From Xaviernesmea rhizosphaerae (GTDB taxonomy: Bacteria; Pseudomonadota; Alphaproteobacteria; Rhizobiales; Rhizobiaceae), in NCBI RefSeq assembly GCF_001938945.1, contig NZ_MKIO01000033.1:30244-94243 (forward strand): 64,000 nucleotides of DNA, read 5' to 3'. The position numbers were made by a program, and so were the translations under genes. Below, piece by piece: positions 48,794-56,786 of the stretch. A model generated the notes under the pieces. The model ran no database searches. It was given only the letters and a program-made list of their open reading frames with translations, and was not told the DNA's origin. How positions within the stretch are numbered: the first letter of the stretch is position 1; every line of letters starts with the position of its first letter.

Positions 48794-49564
48794 ATGAGCG
48801 AAGATAACAAGATGAGCCATCGGCTCGACCAGCTTCTCCTGTCGCGCGGGCTCGTGGCCAGCCGGGCGCGGGCGCGTGATGCGGTGGAGCGCGGCACCGT
48901 GCGCGTCGATGGACGCGTGATCACCAAACCCAGCGCCAATGTGGCGGGAAACGCGACGATCGAGATCGACGATCCCGCGCAGGCCTATGTCTCGCGCGCG
49001 GCCTTGAAGCTGAAGGCGGGGCTGGCCCATTTCGGCCTGTCGCCCGAGGGGCTCTGTTGCCTCGACATCGGCGCCTCCACCGGCGGCTTTACCGAGGTGC
49101 TGCTGGAAGGCGGAGCCGAGCATGTCGTGGCCGTGGATGTCGGCCATGGGCAGATCCATCCGCGCATCGAGAACGACCGGCGCGTCACCAGCCATGAAGG
49201 GCTGAACGCCCGCGTGCTGGACGAGGAACATCTGGAGGGGCACCCGATCGAGGCGATCGTCTCCGACGTCTCCTTCATCTCGCTGAAGCTCGCCCTTCCC
49301 CCCGCGCTGGACATGGCCGAGCCCGGCGCCTTCTGCGTTCTCCTGGTCAAGCCGCAATTCGAGGCAGGGCGCGAGGCGATCAGCAAGGCCGGGCTCCTGA
49401 AGGAGCCGGAGACCGCGCCGGATGTGGCGGCCGAGCTGGAGCGCTGGCTGGTGGAGGAGATGGGCTGGGAAAGCCTGGGCCTGATCCCCTCGCCGATCGC
49501 CGGCGGCGATGGCAATGTGGAATTCCTTCTGGGCGGGCGCAAGCCGGCGGAGGAGACGGAATGA
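48794..49564 (+). CDS. tlyA: TlyA family rRNA 2'-O-methyltransferase
   Basis: This 256-residue protein combines an N-terminal S4 RNA-binding domain (about residues 8-65, RLDQLLLSRGLVASRARARDAVERGTVRVDGRV) with an FtsJ-like methyltransferase domain. SAM motif I is LDIGASTGGFTEVLLEGGA; later come VSDVSFISLKLALP and LVKPQFEAGRE. TlyA methylates 16S and 23S rRNA riboses and is also called hemolysin A. It overlaps the next gene by four bases. An ATG at 48812 is an alternative start. Confidence 0.94.
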   Translation: MSEDNKMSHRLDQLLLSRGLVASRARARDAVERGTVRVDGRVITKPSANVAGNATIEIDDPAQAYVSRAALKLKAGLAHFGLSPEGLCCLDIGASTGGFTEVLLEGGAEHVVAVDVGHGQIHPRIENDRRVTSHEGLNARVLDEEHLEGHPIEAIVSDVSFISLKLALPPALDMAEPGAFCVLLVKPQFEAGREAISKAGLLKEPETAPDVAAELERWLVEEMGWESLGLIPSPIAGGDGNVEFLLGGRKPAEETE

Positions 49565-50811
49565 GCGTCAAGACCGTCACCATCGACAGCCTGGGCGCCA
49601 AGGGTGACGGCATTGCCGCCGGCCCCGGCGGCGCGCTGTTCGTGCCCTTCTCGCTCCCCGGCGAAACCGTCGGCGTGGCGGTGAACGGTACGGTCGGCAC
49701 GCTGATGTCGATTGCCACGCCTTCGCCCGAGCGCCAGGCGCCGCCCTGCCGCCATTTCGGCCCCGAGGGGGTGAATGGCACCTGCGGCGGCTGCGTGCTG
49801 CAGCATGCGGAAGATAAGCTCTATCACGCCTTCAAGCGCCAGCTCGTCATCGACGCGCTCGCCGCCCGCGGCATCGAAACCGACGTGGCGCCGCTCGTCA
49901 CCGCCGCCCCGGGCCAGCGCCGGCGCGTGGTGCTGACGGCGCGGCGCACGGAAAAGGCGCTGCTGCTCGGCTATAGTCAGATGGGCAGCCACCACATCGT
50001 CGATATCGTCGAATGTCCCATCGCCAGCCCCGGCATCGTCCGGCGGCTGGAGGCCATCCGCCAGATCGCGCTGGCGCTTGCCGCCAGTGCCGAGCCCTTC
50101 CGCATCACCGTTCTGGAGGCGGAAAACGGGCTGGATCTTTCGATCGACGGCCTGACCAAGCTCGATGACAGCAGACGGCGGCGCGCGGTGGAAGCGGTGC
50201 TGGGCCTGCGCGGCATTGCGCGCCTCTCGGTCGGCGGCGAGGTGATCGTCGAGCCGTCCAAGCCCGTCATTTCCTTCGGCACCATCCCCGTCACCCCGCC
50301 GCCCGGCGCCTTCACCCAGGCCACGCGCGAGGCGGAGGCGACCATGGCCGGGCTGGTGCTCGACGCCATCGGCAAGGCCAAGCGGGTGGCCGATCTCTTT
50401 TCCGGCGCCGGCACCTTCGCGCTGCGGATCGCCACGCGCGCCCGCGTCCATGCGGTGGAAAGCGAGGAGAAGGCGCTGAAGGCGCTGGACGCCGCCGCCC
50501 GCGCCACCCAGGGGCTCAAGCCCGTCACCGTGGAGCGGCGCGACCTCTTCCGCCGGCCGATGATGGTCTCCGAACTCAAGGCCTTCGACGCGCTCGTCTT
50601 CGACCCGCCCCGCGCCGGCGCCGAGACCCAGGCCGCCGAACTCGCCCGCTCTGCGGTCAAGACCGTCGTCGCCGTCTCCTGCAACCCCACCACGCTTGCC
50701 CGCGACCTCGCCACCCTGATCGCCGGCGGCTACCGGCTGAAAAGCGTGACGCCGATCGACCAGTTTCTCTGGTCGGCCCATGTGGAGGCGGTGGCGGTGC
50801 TGGAGAAATAG
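49561..50811 (+). CDS. RlmD/RumA-type 23S rRNA 5-methyluridine methyltransferase
   Basis: This 416-residue enzyme has an N-terminal TRAM-like domain, a cysteine cluster for an iron-sulphur centre (PPCRHFGPEGVNGTCGGC), and a C-terminal SAM domain. That domain has motif I VADLFSGAGTFALRIA, the DPPRAG motif, and the catalytic cysteine in VSCNPTTLARD. It is translated with tlyA through an ATGA overlap. A partial, decayed copy of its 3' end lies 1.3 kb downstream (52153-52265), beyond an SDR/ArsR pair. Confidence 0.92.
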   Translation: MSVKTVTIDSLGAKGDGIAAGPGGALFVPFSLPGETVGVAVNGTVGTLMSIATPSPERQAPPCRHFGPEGVNGTCGGCVLQHAEDKLYHAFKRQLVIDALAARGIETDVAPLVTAAPGQRRRVVLTARRTEKALLLGYSQMGSHHIVDIVECPIASPGIVRRLEAIRQIALALAASAEPFRITVLEAENGLDLSIDGLTKLDDSRRRRAVEAVLGLRGIARLSVGGEVIVEPSKPVISFGTIPVTPPPGAFTQATREAEATMAGLVLDAIGKAKRVADLFSGAGTFALRIATRARVHAVESEEKALKALDAAARATQGLKPVTVERRDLFRRPMMVSELKAFDALVFDPPRAGAETQAAELARSAVKTVVAVSCNPTTLARDLATLIAGGYRLKSVTPIDQFLWSAHVEAVAVLEK

Positions 50812-50864
50812 GGGCGGCGGATCGGGCCGGCCGGCCCTCTGCCCTGCCCGACCCGCCCGACGCC

Positions 50865-50904
50865 ATCAGGCTGCACGCAGACATGTGTTGGCGTGCAGCC
50901 TGAT
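50865..50904. repeat. Perfect 14-bp inverted repeat after the RNA methyltransferase gene
   Basis: Arms ATCAGGCTGCACGC and GCGTGCAGCCTGAT flank a 12-base loop between two convergent genes. There are no T-tracts, so this could be a bidirectional terminator or a recombination-related site; see the duplication of the neighbouring gene's 3' end. Confidence 0.7.
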
Positions 50905-50922
50905 CGCATGCCTCACAGAACG

Positions 50923-51669
50923 TCAGACGACGCCGCCGCTGACAGCGATGTCCTCGCCTGTCACCCACCGCGCATCGCTGGAAGCCAGGAAGGCGACGAC
51001 GCCGGCAATGTCATCCGGCTGGCCGGCGCGGCCGAGCGGCGTCTGTGCGACCATGCCGGCTTCCATTTCCGAGCCGGCGATGCCGGCGGCATGCGTACCC
51101 TCGGTCACGACAAGGCCGGGGCTCACCGTGTTGACGCGGATCCCGCGCGGCCCGAGCTCATTGGCCAGAACGCCGGTGATCGCATTCACCGCACCCTTGG
51201 TCGCGCTATAGACCGCCGAATGCGCCGGGTGGATCCTGGTGACCACGGACGAGATGTTGATGACGCTGCCGCCTTCCTTGAGATGTTTGGACGCAGCCTT
51301 GGTGGCAAGCAGCACGCCCAGCACGTTGACGTCGAAGTGGCGGCGGTAATGCTCCTCGGTGATCTCATCGATCGCGGCAAAGGCATAGACGCCGGAATTG
51401 TTGACGAGAATGTCGAGCTGCCCGAATTCCTTCACCCCCGCCTCGATCAGAGCTTCGGCCTCGGCGGCCTTGGAGACATCCCCCTGAACCGCGATGGCGC
51501 TGCCGCCAGCCTCGGCAATGGCCGCGACGACCGCTTCGGCCCCGGCCGCACTCGTCGCATAATTCACCACGACCTTCGCGCCGTCCCCTGCCAGCGCCTT
51601 GGCGATCGCCGCGCCGATACCCTTCGATGCTCCGGTAACGACGGCGACCTTGCCTTCAAGTCTCGACAT
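50923..51669 (-). CDS. SDR family oxidoreductase
   Basis: This 248-residue short-chain dehydrogenase has the NAD(P) loop TGASKGIGAAIAKAL, the NNSGVY motif, and the catalytic YSATKGAV. The C terminus is VTGEDIAVSGGVV. The substrate is unknown. The start at 51669 gives the usual SDR N terminus (SRLEGKVAVVTGASKG). It is divergent from an ArsR-type regulator, and three palindromic segments lie between the two starts, suggesting direct control. Confidence 0.93.
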   Translation of the reverse strand: MSRLEGKVAVVTGASKGIGAAIAKALAGDGAKVVVNYATSAAGAEAVVAAIAEAGGSAIAVQGDVSKAAEAEALIEAGVKEFGQLDILVNNSGVYAFAAIDEITEEHYRRHFDVNVLGVLLATKAASKHLKEGGSVINISSVVTRIHPAHSAVYSATKGAVNAITGVLANELGPRGIRVNTVSPGLVVTEGTHAAGIAGSEMEAGMVAQTPLGRAGQPDDIAGVVAFLASSDARWVTGEDIAVSGGVV

Positions 51670-51720
51670 GTTTCTGAACCTTCGTGATGGGCCGGCGCCA
51701 CGATGGCGCCTCAAGTCCCA

Positions 51721-51741
51721 TAGTTCGGAAAATCGGAACTA
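51721..51741. promoter_or_regulatory. Inverted repeat in the SDR/ArsR divergent region, candidate operator
   Basis: Arms TAGTTC and GAACTA are separated by nine bases. Nearby are a second IR (TGAAC/GTTCA, 51743-51756) and a perfect 10-bp palindrome CCTATATAGG (51761-51770) that overlaps a plausible -10 region. Together they look like sites for the adjacent ArsR-type regulator. Confidence 0.5.
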
Positions 51742-51776
51742 GTGAACGCGAGTTCAAGATCCTATATAGGAAAATC

Positions 51777-52121
51777 ATGAGACCTTTTTTTCACCCTTCT
51801 ATTGAAGACCTGCGGCCGGAAGCGATCCTTCACGCGCTTTCCGATCCCGATCGCGCGGCGATCTTCGCCCGCATCGCCACGCAAGGCTGCGTCGGCTCGT
51901 GCTCGCGGCTGGCCGCCCTCGGCGAGCGCGTCATCCCCAAATCCTCCCTCTCGTCCCATTTCAAGGTCTTGCGCGAGGCGGGGCTGGTGCGCAGCGAGAG
52001 ACAGGGCGTGGAAATGCGCAACTCTGCGCGCTGCGCGGAGATCGACCAGCGCTTTCCAGGCTTGCTGCCCGCGATCCTCAACGCCTATGCGATGAGCGGC
52101 GGGGGCGATGTAAAGCTGTGA
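51777..52121 (+). CDS. ArsR-type winged-helix transcriptional regulator
   Basis: This 114-residue regulator contains a winged helix (SSLSSHFKVLREAGLVRSERQGVEMRNSAR) preceded by the family's helical start (EAILHALSDPDRAAIFARIAT). Two cysteines (GCVGSCSRL) might respond to metal or oxidation, but that is speculative. The ATG at 51777 is preceded by TAGGA. It is divergent from the SDR gene and probably represses it by binding the palindromes between them. Confidence 0.85.
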   Translation: MRPFFHPSIEDLRPEAILHALSDPDRAAIFARIATQGCVGSCSRLAALGERVIPKSSLSSHFKVLREAGLVRSERQGVEMRNSARCAEIDQRFPGLLPAILNAYAMSGGGDVKL

Positions 52122-52516
52122 GGATGGAGGGCGCGCGCATTCTGTTTTGCGCTGAGGCCGCCGAACTCGCCCGTGACCTCGCCACTTTGATCGCCAGCGG
52201 CTATCGGCTGAAAAGCGTAACGCGGATCGATCATTGTCTCTGGTCGGCGCATGTGAAGGCGGTTGAGCGGCCCCCAAACCTTAACTTAATTTTTTTAATT
52301 ACTTTTAATAACAAACGCGAAGGTTATAATAACTTACAACAAAAAAACGTTCCGTGCGTCAATTTCAAACCTCTAAGAGCCTGTTGAACAACCGTGATCA
52401 ACAGGACAGTTGAGAGCTAAATCAAGCTGAAAGTCCAACCGAACTAAAAATAACGTGTTTTTTTGTCCACGGAAGATGAAGCTTATAACCTAAAAAACAG
52501 GTTGTCAGGCAATGAA
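52122..52516. other. Junction region: gene remnant, then AT-rich DNA
   Basis: The left part contains a decayed copy of the RNA methyltransferase 3' end. Base composition then drops sharply to AT-rich at about 52270, and the right part holds an 8-bp inverted repeat (CCTGTTGA/TCAACAGG, 52380-52405) and AACCT/AGGTT (52489-52505). No intact gene is seen. Confidence 0.6.
52153..52265 (+). pseudogene. Decayed partial copy of the RNA methyltransferase 3' end
   Basis: The sequence matches the last part of the methyltransferase gene (50632-50800) closely, including GGCCGCCGAACTCGCCCG and CGGCTGAAAAGCGT. It lacks an internal 54-bp segment covering the catalytic VSCNPTTLA. The missing part lies between two near-identical CTCGCCCG/CTTGCCCG stretches, so it was probably lost by slippage. 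Many silent changes separate the copies, so the remnant is old or came from another strain. Confidence 0.75.
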
Positions 52517-54163
52517 TCACGATAAATCATTAGGCAGATGTGAGGGCATCTTACCGATAATCAGACGCTTGTTATCCTCGTCCCATGAATAGTAAATTCG
52601 AAACTGTTCAGAATTTTGCCTTGAGTTACCATATTTGAAATGATCATAGAGAACTCTCGTAATACCATTATATTGAACGGAATATTCCGGTTTTTCGGCA
52701 GCTTTTTCACGACGCGTAAAGCAACCCTCGTCCTCAACCCCTAAACTTGCTAAAGCATTTTCCGCGGCTTTTTTTCTGTCAAGCCCTCCTAGTAATTTAG
52801 AAGGTATCCAGAAGTCTCGGATCGCAATTAAAGTATCAGAAATTTTTGCCAACATATCTGGATGGCCATTTTTACTACTGTCCTTCAAAGCCTTTTGGTG
52901 AATATAGATATGCCGCCCAAGCACTTCTTCCGCCCAATCCTTCAAGTCTTCGTAATTTTCCAAGGGGCGACACTTATTATCATTCGCATCCGCTTCTCCA
53001 TTTCGCTCGTTTAGGCCGCGAAGGCGATAGTTTTCGCGCTTTAATTGTGAAATTTCTTCTTGGAGTCTTTGCGTATCTTGCTGCGCAGCCTTCTCATTAG
53101 ACGAAGCGATTCGTTCAAGACCTTCGGCAATTTCAAGTCGTTCTGCGAGGTCATCGAATTTATTCTGCAAAAATGCAATTTCAGACCGTAGACTCTCCGC
53201 CTCTAAACTAGGAGACCTGAGTGTATTTGTTTTCGAGACAGCATTGCGAAGCTGTCTTATATGCCAGAATCTAGTATCCCCATCATTATCCTGAAAACCA
53301 AGCGGTAAAATTCGCTCAGCAAGCTTGTTGATCAAAGCCGGCGTTAATCCAGATGCCGGGGGTAACCAGAGAGGATGTTGATAGGGATCCTCATCCTCCT
53401 CAACTAGACCCGGCATATAAATCCGAACAGCACCATTGAAGGTAGACATCCGCTTCCCAAGAATACGGGTCAGCTCCCAGCTTGTGTCGGGCCCGATGCT
53501 GTAAAGGTGAGTTGCTCCAGAAAGTCGCACGCCAAGTTGATTCAGGTTTAGCTGAGCATCTCCATTATAGGCAGTAGACACAACTACAACGGGCAGACGA
53601 CGCCCGGCACGATAGATGAGCCTACTCAGGCTTGCTGCATCGTCTGGGGTTATTAGTTCGACGACGGAATCGGTAATCGTCTCTTGATCTGCTTCAGCAG
53701 ATAAAGTTCGCAGCAAGTCATACACTAGCCGTGGACGACTTGGGCGAAAGTTTGGACTTCCAGTTGGGCGACGCACCATAAGCTGTGCACCGAATCGTAC
53801 CGGTCCTCTGTTTGGACGCTCAACGAACAACTCCGTTGACCAAGTCTCGCCTGCGCCAGGATTGGAACCAGGCTCATCTATTCGAGCAGCCCAAATACTC
53901 CCGGAGCTGTCATCTAGACTAATAGCGTGACAAGGATGAAGTCCCTCAACTCCACGCGTATCAAAACTCACCAGAGAGCGAGCTTCGCTGGGGAGGACGC
54001 CGCCAGCTTTAGCAGAAAGCCACTCTACCGCAAATTTAGCAGACTTTGCAAATGCATCGGTGTCTGTGACTGAAAAACTGATCCTGCTAACAGGCACAAT
54101 TTGGGTATTAACTTGCTGTAACGTTTTGACCTGAAGTCTGTCACCATCGGAAATACTGCGCAT
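52517..54163 (-). CDS. AT-rich orphan protein with coiled coil, unknown function
   Basis: I do not recognise this 548-residue protein. Base composition is far more AT-rich than its neighbours. The N-terminal half contains an alpha/beta-looking segment: RRLPVVVVSTAYNGDAQLNLNQLG, then HLYSIGPDTSWELTR, NGAVRIYMPGL and DPYQHPLWLP (roughly residues 170-270). A long heptad-type coiled coil follows at about residues 315-385 (SLRSEIAFLQNKFDDLAERLE ... LQEEISQLKRENYRLRGL), then a helical stretch. The C-terminal module ends FRIYYSWDEDNKRLIIGKMPSHLPN, and I recall similar endings on other bacterial defence-type proteins (unverified). The start at 54163 follows GGGAGGAAGG; the ATG at 54193 has no such site. 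A plausible promoter lies about 100 bases upstream. No partner gene or transposase is adjacent. Confidence 0.75.
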   Translation of the reverse strand: MRSISDGDRLQVKTLQQVNTQIVPVSRISFSVTDTDAFAKSAKFAVEWLSAKAGGVLPSEARSLVSFDTRGVEGLHPCHAISLDDSSGSIWAARIDEPGSNPGAGETWSTELFVERPNRGPVRFGAQLMVRRPTGSPNFRPSRPRLVYDLLRTLSAEADQETITDSVVELITPDDAASLSRLIYRAGRRLPVVVVSTAYNGDAQLNLNQLGVRLSGATHLYSIGPDTSWELTRILGKRMSTFNGAVRIYMPGLVEEDEDPYQHPLWLPPASGLTPALINKLAERILPLGFQDNDGDTRFWHIRQLRNAVSKTNTLRSPSLEAESLRSEIAFLQNKFDDLAERLEIAEGLERIASSNEKAAQQDTQRLQEEISQLKRENYRLRGLNERNGEADANDNKCRPLENYEDLKDWAEEVLGRHIYIHQKALKDSSKNGHPDMLAKISDTLIAIRDFWIPSKLLGGLDRKKAAENALASLGVEDEGCFTRREKAAEKPEYSVQYNGITRVLYDHFKYGNSRQNSEQFRIYYSWDEDNKRLIIGKMPSHLPNDLS

Positions 54164-54260
54164 TCCTATGCCTTCCTCCCAACCACAACGCATATCAGTC
54201 CATAACCAATCCCTTTATAAAGCAATTACGTAATTTAAAAAATTCAATAACGAATACTCT

Positions 54261-54289
54261 AAAATAAAACTATCGCCAATGATTGACAA
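54261..54289 (-). promoter_or_regulatory. Candidate promoter of the AT-rich orphan gene
   Basis: On the minus strand TTGTCA and TATTTT are spaced 17 bases apart, about 98 bases upstream of the start codon. It is a good match to a vegetative promoter, but AT-rich DNA gives such matches by chance. Confidence 0.4.
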
Positions 54290-54390
54290 AAACTCATAGG
54301 ATAGCGTGCCTGTGTCAATATAATTATATCATTTTACACTTGTAATTGGGAACGGCTGCACCTTGTCGCTTGGGCACAAGATCTTACCCC

Positions 54391-55449
54391 TCAAATCACC
54401 CCCCACTCCCGCGCCAGCCGCCGCGTGGAGGAAATCCCGGCGTCCAGCATGAAGGGTCCCGTCTTCTCCCCGCCGCGCGTGGGCTTCAAGGGCACGCCGT
54501 GGTCGAAATCGGCGAGCAGGATCAGTTCGACGGCGATGCGGCCGTCATGGCCCGGATAGGCCAGGCGGCGGTGGGATTCGATGCGGGTTTCGCGGGGCTT
54601 GGTGTCGGTGAGGCCGTGGACGTCGAGCCATTGGGCGACGAGGGCGTCGGCATTGCTCGGATGGACCGTGCGGTCGGCAAGGCCCTGCCAGATCGAGATG
54701 CGGGGATAGCGGACGGGCGCCGGCGCGGCCTCGCGCACGAGATCGCCCCATTCGCGGGCCGTGCGCTCCGGCGCGTGCTCCATGGCATAGAAGGCGCGGT
54801 GGGCGTCGCGTGCGGCGCCGTGCGCCAGGCCGGCGATGATGCCGGCGGCCTGAAACAGTTCGGGATAGGCTGACAGCATCGACGCGGTCATCGCGCCGCC
54901 GGCCGAAAGGCCCGTGATGAAGATGCGCGCGGGATCGATCGCCAGATCCTGCTCCAGACGGGAGATCATCTGGCGGATCGACATGACCTCGCCCCGGTCG
55001 CGCGTGATATTGGAGGGGCGGAACCAGTTGAAACAGAGATTGGGATTGTTGCCGCCCTGCTGCTCGGCATAGAGCACGGCGAAGCCGTGATCGCGCGCCA
55101 GCCGCGACCAGCCGGAACACTGGTCATACAGCGTGGCATCCTGCTGGCAGCCATGCAGCACCACCACCAGCGGCGCGCCGGGCTTCAGGCTCTCCGGCGC
55201 GTAATGCAGCATCTTCAGCCAGCCGGGATTGCTGCCGAAATCGGTGGTTTCAACGAGGCTTGTCGGCTTGGGGGCGAGAACCTCCGGCGGAAGATCGGGA
55301 TGAAGACTGTCAAGCATACGGGATGAAATTCTCAGATTGCGCGCGATCCCATCTTGCCAGCGGCGGCGCTGGCGCGAGAGGTCGGCAAAGGATTTGCGGA
55401 GGATGGAAAGAGGACGCATGATTCGGCGGGGACCTTCATCGGATGACAT
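54391..55449 (-). CDS. PHB depolymerase-type esterase
   Basis: This 352-residue protein is of the extracellular poly(3-hydroxybutyrate) depolymerase/LpqC type alpha/beta hydrolase: PLVVVLHGCQQDATLYDQ (oxyanion region), the nucleophile GLSAGGAMTA, and a late catalytic His in DFDHGVPL. Such enzymes hydrolyse polyesters or feruloyl-type esters; rhizobial members have no confirmed substrate. No classical signal peptide is visible; a tryptophan/arginine-rich N terminus precedes the domain. The ATG at 55419 is an alternative start. Confidence 0.85.
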   Translation of the reverse strand: MSSDEGPRRIMRPLSILRKSFADLSRQRRRWQDGIARNLRISSRMLDSLHPDLPPEVLAPKPTSLVETTDFGSNPGWLKMLHYAPESLKPGAPLVVVLHGCQQDATLYDQCSGWSRLARDHGFAVLYAEQQGGNNPNLCFNWFRPSNITRDRGEVMSIRQMISRLEQDLAIDPARIFITGLSAGGAMTASMLSAYPELFQAAGIIAGLAHGAARDAHRAFYAMEHAPERTAREWGDLVREAAPAPVRYPRISIWQGLADRTVHPSNADALVAQWLDVHGLTDTKPRETRIESHRRLAYPGHDGRIAVELILLADFDHGVPLKPTRGGEKTGPFMLDAGISSTRRLAREWGVI

Positions 55450-55724
55450 TCGGCATGCACCTCCCCGACAGCCCGTTCAACACTTGCCGTTAGCGGGCCG
55501 AAAAGGACGATTTCCAGAACCGGGCGCAGCGTACTGAACGGCGGCGCGCACCGGAAGCATGGAAATGGCCCTTTGCAGTCGATCAACGGCGATGATCGGA
55601 CAGGCTGTGAAGCTCCTATATGGTGCTCGATCATGTCGCGGGCAAGGCGGCGGTGCCCCCATGGTCTCCTGCCGGACCCGCGCGCGCAAGCGGGGAACGG
55701 CGCCTGAGCACGCGCAGCCCAGGC

Positions 55725-56504
55725 TCAGCGTTGCAAAAAAGCAGCAATCGCGGCCGCCGCCTCGCGGCTGCGCAGGCGCCGGGCGAATTCGACGGCCTCG
55801 GCCTCTATCCGCGCGATCAGCACGGCGGGATCGCCGCGCAGCAGCCGGCGCGCCGCCATCAGCGCTTCCGGCGGCTTGGCAGCGATGCGCGCGGCAGCGG
55901 ACAGAACGGCGGCCTCCAGCGCTTCCGGCTCGGCCAGCGCCGCGACGAGGCCGGCCTCGAGCGCCTGCGCCCCGCTCATCGGCTCGCCGAGCGCCAGAAG
56001 CGAAAAGGCCCGCTGCGGGCCGAGCAGCATCGGCCCGAGCAGGCTTGAGCCGCCTTCCGGCACCAGGCCGAGATCGACGAAGGGCGTGCGAAACAGCGCG
56101 CGCGGGGTGGCGATCGTCAGGTCGCAATGCAGATGGAGCGTCGTGCCGATGCCGATCGCCAGCCCGTCGACGCCCGACACCAGCGGCTTGCGCCCGCCCG
56201 CCAGCGTTTTCAGGAAGCCCACAACCTCCGCGCCAAAATTGCCGCCGGCGGCGGCTTCGGCAAAATCGCCCATGTCGTTGCCGGCAGAGAAGCAGCCGGG
56301 CTGACCGAGAAACACCGTAACCCTCAGGTCGTCATCGGCCTCGGCCGCCTGCAGCGCCTCGCTCATGCTGGCATACATGGCCCGCGTCAGCGCATTCTTC
56401 TTCTCCGGCCGGCAGAGGCGGATCACCTGCACGCCGGGATGCGTCCCCGGCCGCTCCACCGAAACCGCAACGCCGGCCGACCCTGCTTCACGCTCTTCGC
56501 TCAT
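55725..56504 (-). CDS. Enoyl-CoA hydratase/isomerase family protein
   Basis: This 259-residue crotonase-fold protein has the NALTRAMYASMSEAL segment, the oxyanion region CFSAGNDMGDFAE, and VDGLAIGIGTTLHLHCDL ... GLVPEGGSSLLGP. The SAGND motif, with Asp instead of the usual Gly-x-Asp context, suggests an isomerase or unusual substrate rather than a classical hydratase. The start at 56504 is preceded by GGAGACGGC; the open frame to 56708 is not part of the family. It lies about 275 bases downstream of the divergent transporter's upstream region. Confidence 0.88.
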   Translation of the reverse strand: MSEEREAGSAGVAVSVERPGTHPGVQVIRLCRPEKKNALTRAMYASMSEALQAAEADDDLRVTVFLGQPGCFSAGNDMGDFAEAAAGGNFGAEVVGFLKTLAGGRKPLVSGVDGLAIGIGTTLHLHCDLTIATPRALFRTPFVDLGLVPEGGSSLLGPMLLGPQRAFSLLALGEPMSGAQALEAGLVAALAEPEALEAAVLSAAARIAAKPPEALMAARRLLRGDPAVLIARIEAEAVEFARRLRSREAAAAIAAFLQR

Positions 56505-56786
56505 GCCGTCTCCATCCTCTTCCCAAATCGCCATCCCGCGCTGCCCCTCTCGCAGAAGCGTACCGTCGTCCCCGCACAGACATGAGCGCAGGCACACGGC
56601 AACGCCGCCCACCGGGCAGAGTAGCCGCGCACGCCTCCATGCCAGCAGAGTAATCATTTTTACGTAGACGTAAACGTCAATTTTCGCGCTGCACAGGACA
56701 AAGCGCACGGGCCGCGCATTTCCGTTGCATAATCATCATGGACCGCGCTTATGGGAACAGCAGCCTGTGATCGAAAGCCTTGCCGC

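Noticed and set aside
48985..50781. A 598-codon minus-strand frame over tlyA and the RNA methyltransferase gene
   Set aside because: It spans two well-supported genes on the other strand and has no domain signature.
52380..52405. CCTGTTGA/TCAACAGG as an insertion-sequence end
   Set aside because: It is a hairpin with no matching second end or transposase; its resemblance to IS termini is too weak to claim.
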